From assembly GCA_035707965.1 (NCBI GenBank), contig DASSTJ010000029.1:1-19252 (forward strand): a stretch of 19,252 bases of DNA. The letters are read 5' to 3'. Origin of the DNA: DASSTJ01 sp035707965 (GTDB lineage Bacteria; Actinomycetota; Actinomycetes; Actinomycetales; Angustibacteraceae). Positions 7,349 through 13,951 of the stretch are shown here, in pieces. The position numbers and the translations under genes were made by a program. How positions within the stretch are numbered: position 1 is the stretch's first letter; every line of letters starts with the position of its first letter. The notes beneath the pieces were generated by a model, which was not told the origin of the DNA, did no database searches, and worked only from the letters and a program-made list of their open reading frames with translations.

Positions 7349-7765
7349 ATGCCCAAGACGACGAAGTCCGGCAAGGCCAAGAAGGACGAGCTGCCGAGCA
7401 CCCTGAAGCGGTCCCCTGCCAAGGCGCAGCGCACGTTCGCGAAGGCGCACGACAGCGCCGCCGAGGAGTACGGCGAGGGCGAGCGCGCGCACCGCGTCGC
7501 CTACTCGGCGCTGAAGCACAGCTACGAGAAGGTCGGCGACCACTGGGAGGCCAAGGAGTCCAAGGGGCCGTCCGACGAGAAGGCCGAGGGCGGGCGCGGC
7601 AGCAAGGGCGAGACGAAGGGTGGCGTCGACGCGAACGCCAGCAAGGCCCACCTCTACGACATCGCGAAGCGGCTCGACATCAGCGGGCGCTCCACGATGG
7701 ACAAGGACGAGCTCGTCGACGCGATCCAGAAGGCGAACGACAGGGCGAGCCGCGAGGCCCGCTGA
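7349..7765 (+). CDS. ChaB-family / Rho N-terminal-like small protein
   Basis: Predicted 138-residue, highly charged cytosolic protein. Residues 13-73 resemble ChaB (DELPSTLKRSPAKAQRTFAK, HRVAYSALKHSYEKVGDHWEAK), a small helical family named after an E. coli gene near the ChaA cation antiporter, whose biochemical role is unclear. A Gly/Lys/Glu linker (74-96) leads to a C-terminal helical module (97-131, KAHLYDIAKRLDISGRSTMDKDEL) resembling the Rho-N/SAP-like nucleic-acid-binding fold. The combination suggests a DNA- or RNA-associated protein, but this is inference. The ATG is fixed by GGAGGT seven bases upstream; the frame extends to 7202 without a ribosome site. Divergent from the nuclease gene. 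Confidence 0.82.
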   Translation: MPKTTKSGKAKKDELPSTLKRSPAKAQRTFAKAHDSAAEEYGEGERAHRVAYSALKHSYEKVGDHWEAKESKGPSDEKAEGGRGSKGETKGGVDANASKAHLYDIAKRLDISGRSTMDKDELVDAIQKANDRASREAR

Positions 7766-7775
7766 CGGCAGGCCC

Positions 7776-7804
7776 GCCCCGGCCGAGGCGGCGGACACCG
7801 GGGC
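7776..7804 (+). terminator. Weak GC hairpin after the ChaB-like gene
   Basis: GCCCCGG (7776-7782) and CCGGGGC (7798-7804) are complementary with a 15-base loop, starting 10 bases after the ChaB-like stop. No U-tract; in DNA this GC-rich such pairs can arise by chance. Confidence 0.3.
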
Positions 7805-7820
7805 CGTCGTCGTCGGTGGC

Positions 7821-9116
7821 GTGACATCCTCGTGCGGTCGGCTCGCACCCCGGAGGACCGCCGTTTCCAGCCTCGCACCGGACAGCACCGGTCCCACGCC
7901 AGGACCCAGCACCGCCCACCGTCACGGCGTCCCTCCCGCGGTCCTCCTCGGCGCCATGCTGCTGGCGGCGCTCAACCTGCGCACCGCCGTCACCAGCGTG
8001 GGTCCGGTGCTCGACGACCTCGAGCGCGACATCGGCCTGTCGAGCACCCTCGCCGGGGTGCTGACGACGCTGCCGGTCATCAGCTTCGCGGCGCTCGGCT
8101 CGCTGACGCCCCGCATCGCCCGCCGGTTCGGCGAGAAGCACACGCTGGTCGGTGCGCTCGCCCTGATGATCGTGGGCCTCGCGCTCCGTGCTCTCGTCCA
8201 CTCGCCGTGGCCGTTCCTCGGGCTCAGCGTGCTGGCGCTGGCGGGCGGTGCCATGGGGAACGTGCTCCTGCCGGTCTTCGTGAAGCGCTTCTTCCCCCAA
8301 CGCATCGGTGCCGCGACGGCCGGCTACACGACGGCGATGGCCACCGGCACGACGGTCGCCGCCGGCGTCACGGTGCCCCTGGCCCACCTGCAGGATCCTC
8401 CGAGCTGGCGGTTCGGCCTCGGGGCCTGGGCGGCGTTGGCGGTCGTGGGCCTCGTCGCGACGCTGGTGCTACCCGGCCGGGTGGCGTCGCAGCAGGGCGG
8501 GTCGAGCCCGTCGACCCATCGGCCCATGCGCCACAGCCGCACCGCTTGGGCGCTCACCGTCTTCTTCGGTGCCCAGTCGATGCAGGCGTACGTGCAGTTC
8601 GGCTGGTTCGCCCTGTTCTTCACCGAGCGAGCCGGCGTGTCCCCGACGCGCGGCGGTGTGCTCGTCGCCGTACTGGCAGCGCTGTCCATCCCGATCTCGA
8701 TGGTGATCCCGTCCGTCGCCGCGCGGGTCGCGGACCACCGGGCCCTGATCATGGTCCTGGTCGGCTGCACGGTCGTCGCGTACGTCGGCATGCTGGTCGC
8801 GCCGGCCGCGGGGGCCTGGATCTGGGTCGTGCTGGCTGGCATCGGGGCCGGCGCCTTCCCTCTCGCGCTCACCATGATCGGCATGCGGACGCGGTCGGTC
8901 GCCACCACGGGATCGCTGTCGGCGTTCGCGCAGAGCATCGGATACGTGATCGCAGGCGCCGGGCCGCTGCTGGTGGGGGTGCTGCACGGGGTCACCGGGG
9001 GGTGGACGTGGCCGTTCGTCCTGCTGTTCGCCGACCTCGGCGTGATGGCGGCCGCCGGGTGGGTGGTCGGGCAGCACCGGTACGTCGAGGACGACCTGGT
9101 GCGCCCACCCGCGTGA
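7821..9116 (+). CDS. MFS transporter, CynX/NimT-like
   Basis: Predicted 431-residue polytopic membrane protein with about twelve hydrophobic segments. The opening LLAALNLRTAVTSVGPVLDDLERDIGLSS is typical of the CynX/NimT branch of the major facilitator superfamily, in which members have been linked to cyanate or 2-nitroimidazole transport; the substrate here cannot be told. A motif-A-like loop, GSLTPRIARRFGEK, joins helices 2 and 3. A hydrophilic segment near 215-230 (QQGGSSPSTHRPMRHS) is the expected central loop between the two six-helix halves. The start is uncertain: GTG 7821 is the only reasonable start codon before helix 1 but has no ribosome site, while a GGAGG at 7852 is not followed by a standard start codon. 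No gene partner is evident. Confidence 0.85.
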   Translation: MTSSCGRLAPRRTAVSSLAPDSTGPTPGPSTAHRHGVPPAVLLGAMLLAALNLRTAVTSVGPVLDDLERDIGLSSTLAGVLTTLPVISFAALGSLTPRIARRFGEKHTLVGALALMIVGLALRALVHSPWPFLGLSVLALAGGAMGNVLLPVFVKRFFPQRIGAATAGYTTAMATGTTVAAGVTVPLAHLQDPPSWRFGLGAWAALAVVGLVATLVLPGRVASQQGGSSPSTHRPMRHSRTAWALTVFFGAQSMQAYVQFGWFALFFTERAGVSPTRGGVLVAVLAALSIPISMVIPSVAARVADHRALIMVLVGCTVVAYVGMLVAPAAGAWIWVVLAGIGAGAFPLALTMIGMRTRSVATTGSLSAFAQSIGYVIAGAGPLLVGVLHGVTGGWTWPFVLLFADLGVMAAAGWVVGQHRYVEDDLVRPPA

Positions 9117-9201
9117 CGCACCCGACGCTTGGCTGATCGCGACGCGAGCGCTATTTTCTCCAGTGAGCATTGCGTAAAAGCGGCGAGACCCTGGAGCAGC
9201 C

Positions 9202-10197
9202 ATGACCCTGCACGACGAACGCGCGCGCATCCCGATCCTCGCCAGCCCGGGCAAGGACCTGACACCGGCTGAGGCGCAGCGGGTGCAGACGCTGCAGGTC
9301 GTCGTGAAGGAGGAGACCCCGTTCCTGCCGCGGGTCGCCTTCACGCTCATCACGCTGGCCTCCCTGGCCGGCGCCGTGTTCACCGGTCGCGGCATGGGGC
9401 TGTCCGCGCTCCAGCTGCCGGTGCGATGGTTCGCGCTCTGGACCACCGCGATGACGGGAGGACTGCTCGTCTGGCGACTGGTGTACCTGCGCGACGTCGA
9501 GCGGGATCTCGACCGCGGAACCGTCGACGCGCTCAACGACACGGCGCTCGGCCGTGCGGACCGCGTGGGTCGCGTCCTCGCCCCCATGGTGGCGGTCGGC
9601 GCCGCAGGCGCCCTGGTGTCCGGCTACCTCGCCGTCGAGCCCGGCCTGCGCTGGGCGCTGTCGGCCGGCGCCGTCGTCCTCGCCGCGCTCCTTGCCATCG
9701 GCGTGCGTCGCACCGCGGCCGCCGCCCCCGCTCTCATGGTCACCGCGCTGCTGCTCGTCGGCTGGGCCTACGGCGACGCCGGGGCCGGCTGGCGCGGCGG
9801 GGTTCGGCTGCTGCACCTCACGGCGTTCACGCTGTGGCTCGGCGGAGCGCTCTGGAACATCGCGGTCGCCATGCCAGCGGGCCGGCAGCACCCGACGGTG
9901 GACGCCGTCCTGGCCGGAGCCCGGCAGCTCGACCGGTTCCGGTGGGTCGTCCGCTTCGCGCTGCCGACGATCATCGTCACCGGCCTCGTCATGGCCGACG
10001 CCTACCGCGCTCTGCCGATGAGCTGGTGGGTGCACTTCCCCGGAGCGCTGATCCCGGTGAAGGTGCTGCTCATCATCGCGCTCGTCGTGGTGTTCATCGC
10101 GTGCCCGCTCTTCCGCCAGTGCTCTCCCGTGCAGGGCGTCTGCAACGTCGACGACCTGAAGCCCGTCGGCGGCCCCGACCACCTCGACCAGCCGTGA
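9202..10197 (+). CDS. CopD-like polytopic membrane protein with C-terminal Cys triplet
   Basis: Predicted 331-residue membrane protein with a hydrophilic N-terminus (1-42) and about eight hydrophobic segments (roughly 43-63, 72-92, 125-145, 150-168, 174-190, 200-223, 248-268, 280-300). The half from LLHLTAFTLWLGGALWN (His205) to ADAYRALPMSWWVHFPGALIPVKVLL resembles the CopD/YebZ-type membrane domain, which in other bacteria is linked to copper uptake. At the end of the last helix three cysteines are spaced exactly seven apart: Cys300, Cys307 and Cys314 (IACPLFRQCSPVQGVCNV). Its stop overlaps the next gene, a TusA-like sulfur carrier, as GTGA, so the two are translationally coupled and probably work together. 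Metal or sulfur-compound handling is inference only. Start ATG with GGAG five bases upstream. Confidence 0.7.
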   Translation: MTLHDERARIPILASPGKDLTPAEAQRVQTLQVVVKEETPFLPRVAFTLITLASLAGAVFTGRGMGLSALQLPVRWFALWTTAMTGGLLVWRLVYLRDVERDLDRGTVDALNDTALGRADRVGRVLAPMVAVGAAGALVSGYLAVEPGLRWALSAGAVVLAALLAIGVRRTAAAAPALMVTALLLVGWAYGDAGAGWRGGVRLLHLTAFTLWLGGALWNIAVAMPAGRQHPTVDAVLAGARQLDRFRWVVRFALPTIIVTGLVMADAYRALPMSWWVHFPGALIPVKVLLIIALVVVFIACPLFRQCSPVQGVCNVDDLKPVGGPDHLDQP

Positions 10198-10460
10198 CGA
10201 CAAGGCCCGCCGTGACGACGTCCGCCGACGAGCTGCTCGACAACCGCAGCACGCCGTGCGCTGTCGGCCTCATCCGAGCCGCTGAGCGGATGAGCACCAT
10301 GCCGCCCGGCAGCACCCTGGAGATCTGGAGCCGCGACCACTTCGCCCCGATGGAGATCCCCCTCTGGGCCGAGCGTGACGGCTACGACGTGCTGAGCCGG
10401 GACCGTGGCGGGCGGTGGCCACGACGCTTCTTCACGTTCGTCGTCCGGCGCCCCGACTGA
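10194..10460 (+). CDS. TusA-like sulfur-carrier-fold protein
   Basis: Predicted 88-residue cytosolic protein. The pattern ELLDNRSTPCAVGLIRAAERMSTMPPGSTLEIWSRD...PLWAERDGYDVLSR follows the TusA/SirA/YeeD fold: a strand ending in the active Cys22, a helix, then two strands and a second helix. In TusA the cysteine is followed by Pro-x-Pro; here it is Cys-Ala-Val-Gly, so the CPxP motif is degenerate although the sulfur-carrying Cys is kept. TusA-like proteins pass persulfide sulfur between partners and often sit next to membrane transporters; here the gene overlaps the Cys-containing membrane protein by four bases. An alternative GTG at 10212 would shorten it by six residues. The shift of partner from YeeE/YedE transporters to a CopD-like protein is unusual to me. 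Confidence 0.72.
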   Translation: MTTRPAVTTSADELLDNRSTPCAVGLIRAAERMSTMPPGSTLEIWSRDHFAPMEIPLWAERDGYDVLSRDRGGRWPRRFFTFVVRRPD

Positions 10461-10586
10461 ACCGGACGCATCGCCACCAGGTCACCCGAACCGGTCGGTC
10501 GCCGTCCCGACTCGCCGTGCCGAACAGCTCAGGACCGGTCGTCTGTCACCGATAAGTTCAGGCAGGAGAACTGTCGAGGAGAGGCG
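10461..10586 (+). promoter_or_regulatory. Intergenic region with possible cyclase promoter
   Basis: Contains TAAGTT at 10553-10558, a possible -10 box with no convincing -35, about 30 bases before the cyclase ATG, and the ribosome binding site GAGGAGAGG (10576-10584). ACCGGTCG occurs twice. No terminator was identified after the TusA-like gene. Confidence 0.3.
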
Positions 10587-12233
10587 ATGACAGCCAGTCC
10601 CGGCGACCCCGCGGTCACCACGCTCAGCGAGCTGGCCCTGACCATCCGCAGCGCGACCAGTCTCGACGACGTGGTCGCAGCCGTGGCCGAGGCGTCGCTC
10701 GCCCTGCTGGACGCGGACGCGGTCCGCGTGCTGCGGGTCGACAACGCCCACGGGCGGCTCCTCGTGCTGCACCGGTCCGGCGCCTCCCTGACTGACCCTG
10801 GCCAGCCATTGCCGGAGTCGTACCTCCTGGCCACCTACCCTCTGGCGATCGCCGACCCGGACACCGGCCGCACCCTCGCGAGCCGAGCTGACGACCCCGA
10901 CCTGCACGAGCGCGACCGGGAGAACATGCGGCGCATCGGAGTGCGGGCGAGCCTGCGCATCCCGGTCGTCGTCCCCGGGCTGCAGTGGGGCGTCGTCTAC
11001 GCCACCCGGCACGACGACCGCCCCTTCACCACCGGCGACGTCTGCGCCGGAGAGGTGATCGGCACGTTGACAGGCGCTGCTGTCGACCGCCTCGAACGCC
11101 ACGACGACCTGAAACGGCTCGCACTCACCGACCCGATGACAGGTCTGGCCAACCGACGGGCCGTGGACGACGTGATGGAGCGCTGGGCCTCCGACCCCGT
11201 CCTGGCACGCACCATGACCGTGGTGCTCTGCGACGTCAACGGCCTCAAGCAGGTCAACGACACCTTCGGGCACGCGTCCGGCGACCAGCTCATCTGCGAG
11301 ACGGCCAACGTGATCGCCAGCTGCTCCGGTCTGCTGCCTGACGCCGTCGCTGCCCGGATCGGCGGCGACGAGTTCCTCATCGCCTCGGCACGCGCCGACC
11401 GCGAGCAGGTGGTCCGGGCCCTCGACGAGCTGGTGACGTCGGCGTCGCTGCTGCCGCTCGGGGACGGCCTGTCCTGCGGCAGCGCCCGGGGCGACGACAT
11501 CAGGCGGGAGGAGCTCTCGCCGTCCGCCCGTGTCCGCTCCCTGCTGCGCATGGCGGACGCCGAGCAGTACCGGCAGAAGCTCGCCAGCAGGCAGCGTCGC
11601 GCCGCCGCGTCGGCGGGGAACGCCACGGCGAGCGCACCACCGACGACCTGGTCGCCCGCCCACGACCACTCCACCGCGATGGCGACGGTCACGGCCGTCG
11701 CCGAGCACCTGCGCACGAGCGACGACCCGATCGAGGTGCGGCTGGGGCTCGTCGCCGCAGCGGTCTGCGAGGTGGCGTTCGGAGCCGCGTGGTGGGTCAG
11801 CCGGATCGACCTCGCCGACGGCGTCGTCCGTGCCGAGCACTGCGGCACTCCGCGCGCCGAGGGGGACCGCGACGGCGCCTGGCAGGACGTCCTGCTCGAC
11901 CCCAGCGACTTCTCGCTCGCCGACTACCCGGCCACCGCCCTGGCCGCCACCGGCCGGTCCTTCGCCGTCGACGCTGAGCACGGCGACGAGGCCGAGCGGC
12001 GGCTGCTGCTCGAGCTCGGGTTCTCGTCGGTGATCGGCAGCGGCGGCCCGGGCACCACGCCCGACGAGGCCTGGCTCGTGGAGGTGTACGGCGACGCCCT
12101 CACCCCGGACATCGCACGGTCCGAGGCGCTCCTCCACGTCATGACGGCGCTCGCGCTGCCGACGCCGGCCACGGGCCAGGACGGGGTGCTCGTGAGCGCG
12201 GGCAGCGGCTCCGAGGACGGTCCCCTGGCGTGA
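10587..12233 (+). CDS. GAF-GGDEF diguanylate cyclase with C-terminal GAF-like extension
   Basis: Predicted 548-residue cytosolic enzyme that would make cyclic di-GMP from two GTP. Residues about 12-170 look like a GAF sensor domain. The GGDEF domain (about 176-335) begins LALTDPMTGLANRR, has DVNGLKQVNDTFGHASGDQL (Asp216 metal ligand, Asn/Asp225 region for guanine) and an intact ARIGGDEFLI signature with GGDEF at 259-263. The product-inhibition I-site (RxxD five residues before GGDEF) is absent: the stretch reads PDAVAARI. An Ala/Ser/Pro linker (336-360) leads to about 185 further residues that look like a second, divergent GAF domain (AVCEVAFGAAWWVSRIDL). No transmembrane segment, so it senses something inside the cell. 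Start fixed by GGAG five bases before the ATG. No EAL phosphodiesterase is nearby. Confidence 0.9.
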   Translation: MTASPGDPAVTTLSELALTIRSATSLDDVVAAVAEASLALLDADAVRVLRVDNAHGRLLVLHRSGASLTDPGQPLPESYLLATYPLAIADPDTGRTLASRADDPDLHERDRENMRRIGVRASLRIPVVVPGLQWGVVYATRHDDRPFTTGDVCAGEVIGTLTGAAVDRLERHDDLKRLALTDPMTGLANRRAVDDVMERWASDPVLARTMTVVLCDVNGLKQVNDTFGHASGDQLICETANVIASCSGLLPDAVAARIGGDEFLIASARADREQVVRALDELVTSASLLPLGDGLSCGSARGDDIRREELSPSARVRSLLRMADAEQYRQKLASRQRRAAASAGNATASAPPTTWSPAHDHSTAMATVTAVAEHLRTSDDPIEVRLGLVAAAVCEVAFGAAWWVSRIDLADGVVRAEHCGTPRAEGDRDGAWQDVLLDPSDFSLADYPATALAATGRSFAVDAEHGDEAERRLLLELGFSSVIGSGGPGTTPDEAWLVEVYGDALTPDIARSEALLHVMTALALPTPATGQDGVLVSAGSGSEDGPLA

Positions 12234-12328
12234 CGGACCTGGTGCCCTGACGTCCTTCGAGTGGCAGGAGGACCTTCCGGGCAGTAGGCATGGCAGTGGA
12301 CACGTCCGCGACCACGCCGGGAGGCACC

Positions 12329-12613
12329 ATGAGCGACACCACGAGCACTGAAGGACCGGCGGACGGCGGCGCCAGCGGCGTCCCGGGCCAGCACGACGGC
12401 GGAGCCGATGGGGGTGCGAACGGAGGCCGGGTCGGCGGCGGCAGCAGCTCGGAGGGTCCCGCGGACGGGGGCGCCGGCGGCGTTCCCGGGCAGCACGACG
12501 GCGGTGCGGACGGCGGAGCGGACGGCGGAGCGGACGGCGGTGCCGACGGCGGTGCCGACGGCGGTGCCGACGGCGGTGCCGACGGCGGTGCCGATGGCGG
12601 CGCGGGGTCCTGA
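12329..12613 (+). CDS. Asp-Gly-Gly repeat low-complexity protein, possible substrate peptide
   Basis: Predicted 94-residue acidic protein made almost only of Gly, Ala, Asp, Ser, Pro and Thr, with no Cys and no aromatic residue. I do not recognise a family. The N-terminus is MSDTTSTEG. A module EGPADGG-x-VPGQHDGGADGG occurs twice (8-33 and 42-67, 34 residues apart), with Asn31 replacing Asp in the first copy and GGRVGGGSSS between them. Residues 60-91 are eight perfect Ala-Asp-Gly-Gly units, followed by AGS. It should be disordered. ATG 12329 has GGAGG four bases upstream; an in-frame ATG at 12290 lacks one. Its TGA directly abuts the GTG of the cupin oxygenase gene (TGAGTG), so the two are coupled. 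A role as substrate of that oxygenase is inference. Third positions vary between repeats, which suggests selection on protein, not simple slippage alone. Confidence 0.7.
   Translation: MSDTTSTEGPADGGASGVPGQHDGGADGGANGGRVGGGSSSEGPADGGAGGVPGQHDGGADGGADGGADGGADGGADGGADGGADGGADGGAGS
12350..12529 (+). repeat. 102-base-offset imperfect direct duplication
   Basis: Segments 12350-12427 and 12452-12529 encode nearly the same 26 residues (25 or so identical positions apart from Ser/Gly and Asn/Asp changes) but differ at many codon third positions, indicating an older duplication kept at the protein level. Confidence 0.7.
12506..12601 (+). repeat. Tandem repeat, 8 units of 12 bases
   Basis: Eight in-frame copies of a 12-base unit encoding Ala-Asp-Gly-Gly. 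Units 1 and 2 are GCGGACGGCGGA, unit 3 is a hybrid, units 4-7 are identical GCCGACGGCGGT, and unit 8 has GAT for Asp. Identical central units suggest recent slippage expansion, so copy number may vary between strains. Confidence 0.9.
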
Positions 12614-13951
12614 GTGACGGCTGTCGAGCAGCGCGACACGCTCGACACCAGCCCCGCCCTGCGGCGCCTCGTCGCCGTGGACCCGGACGACTTCGCCCGG
12701 CGCGTGTGGGGCCGCGCTGCGCTGCTCAGCCGTCGCGAGGAGCTGGCGGCTGAGCAGTCAGCGCGCGACCTGCTCGACGCGGATGCCGTCGACGAGCTCG
12801 TGTCGCGACGCGGGCTTCGCACGCCGTTCGTTCGCGTCGCCAAGAACGGCACGACGCTGCCAGAGCGGGAGTTCACGGCGAGCGGCGGCATCGGCGCGAG
12901 CATCGGCGACCAGGTCAGCGACGACAAGCTCCTGCGGCTCTTCGCCGACGGCGCCACGATCGTGCTGCAGGGACTGCACCGCCTCTGGCCACCGCTGATC
13001 GACTTCTCGCAGGCGCTCACCGCCGACCTCGGCCACCCGGTGCAGGTCAACGCGTACGTGACGCCGCCGCAATCGCGGGGGTTCGACGACCACTACGACG
13101 TCCACGACGTGTTCGTGCTGCAGGTCGAGGGCGAGAAGCGCTGGCGCGTGCACGAACCGGTGCACCGGGCACCGCTGCGCGACCAACCCTGGACGGACCA
13201 CCGTGCCACGGTGGAGGCGGCCGCTGGGACGGAGCCGGTGATCGACACGGTGCTGCGACCGGGCGACTGCCTCTACCTGCCCCGCGGCTACCTCCACGCC
13301 GCCACCGCTCTCGGCGGCGTGAGCACCCACCTCACGTTCGGCGTCCACACGTGGACCCGGCACCACCTCGCGGACGAGCTGGTGCGGGCGGCGCTCATCG
13401 CCCTCCGCGAGGACGCCGACACGAGGGCCTCGCTTCCGCTCGGGATCGACGTCGGTGACGCCGCTGACGTCGCCGACGAGGTCGAGCTCGTGCGCCGACG
13501 CGTGGCCGAGGCCATCGGCACCGTGTCAGCCGACGTCGTGGCCGACCGCCTCGCCGTCCGGTCACGCGCCTCGAGCCGAGCCGCTCCGGTCGGCCCGCTG
13601 AGGCAGCTGAGGACGGCCCAGGAGGTCGGGCAGCAGGGTGTGCCCCTGCGGCTGCGGCCCCACCTCGACGCGTCGGTGGAACGGGCCGGTGACGCGAGCG
13701 GGCGCCGGCTGCTGCGCAGCCGGGCCGGTGAGCTGGGCCTGGCGGAGTCCGACGTCCCCGCCGTCGAGCGACTTCTCGTGGCGGCACGCGCCAGCGGCGA
13801 CGACACCGCCGAGGGCCACCCGGACGCGGTGAGCGAGGAGCCGCTCGCCGGGACCGACCTGCCCCGGGCTACGGTGGCCGACGTGCTGTCCGACCTCGCC
13901 CCCGACCTCGTCCGACGGCTGGTGCTCGCCGGCGTGCTCGTCGCTGAGTGA
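12614..13951 (+). CDS. JmjC/cupin-4 Fe(II) oxygenase, ribosomal-oxygenase-like
   Basis: Predicted 445-residue cytosolic dioxygenase. The double-stranded beta-helix domain (about 95-265) shows the Fe(II) ligand motif His160-x-Asp162 in FDDHYDVHDVFVLQVEGEKRWRV and the distal ligand His228 in RPGDCLYLPRGYLHAA. This is the arrangement of the cupin-4/JmjC family (YcfD/RoxA, MINA, NO66), which hydroxylates protein side chains using 2-oxoglutarate. The C-terminal part (about 270-445) is helical and ends with a winged-helix-like VADVLSDLAPDLVRRLVLAGVLV, comparable in position to the C-terminal dimerisation/winged-helix parts of ribosomal oxygenases. GTG start abuts the stop of the Asp-Gly-Gly repeat gene and the end overlaps the ferredoxin gene by GTGA. 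The substrate is unknown: either the repeat protein next door or a ribosomal protein as in YcfD. Confidence 0.85.
   Translation: MTAVEQRDTLDTSPALRRLVAVDPDDFARRVWGRAALLSRREELAAEQSARDLLDADAVDELVSRRGLRTPFVRVAKNGTTLPEREFTASGGIGASIGDQVSDDKLLRLFADGATIVLQGLHRLWPPLIDFSQALTADLGHPVQVNAYVTPPQSRGFDDHYDVHDVFVLQVEGEKRWRVHEPVHRAPLRDQPWTDHRATVEAAAGTEPVIDTVLRPGDCLYLPRGYLHAATALGGVSTHLTFGVHTWTRHHLADELVRAALIALREDADTRASLPLGIDVGDAADVADEVELVRRRVAEAIGTVSADVVADRLAVRSRASSRAAPVGPLRQLRTAQEVGQQGVPLRLRPHLDASVERAGDASGRRLLRSRAGELGLAESDVPAVERLLVAARASGDDTAEGHPDAVSEEPLAGTDLPRATVADVLSDLAPDLVRRLVLAGVLVAE

Noticed and set aside
7112..7912. In-frame upstream extension of the nuclease
   Set aside because: It would bury the signal peptide inside the protein and run across the well-supported ChaB-like gene and its ribosome site.
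9151..10203. Minus-strand open frame opposite the CopD-like gene
   Set aside because: Rich in Arg, Gly, Asp and His with no membrane segments or motifs; the plus strand encodes eight hydrophobic segments and a ribosome site.
12500..12605. CRISPR-like array
   Set aside because: Units are 12 bases with no spacers and keep a reading frame; this is a coding tandem repeat.
12139..13050. Minus-strand protein with an APPS repeat
   Set aside because: It is the antisense of the ADGG tract; the plus frame has a ribosome site and coupled downstream gene.
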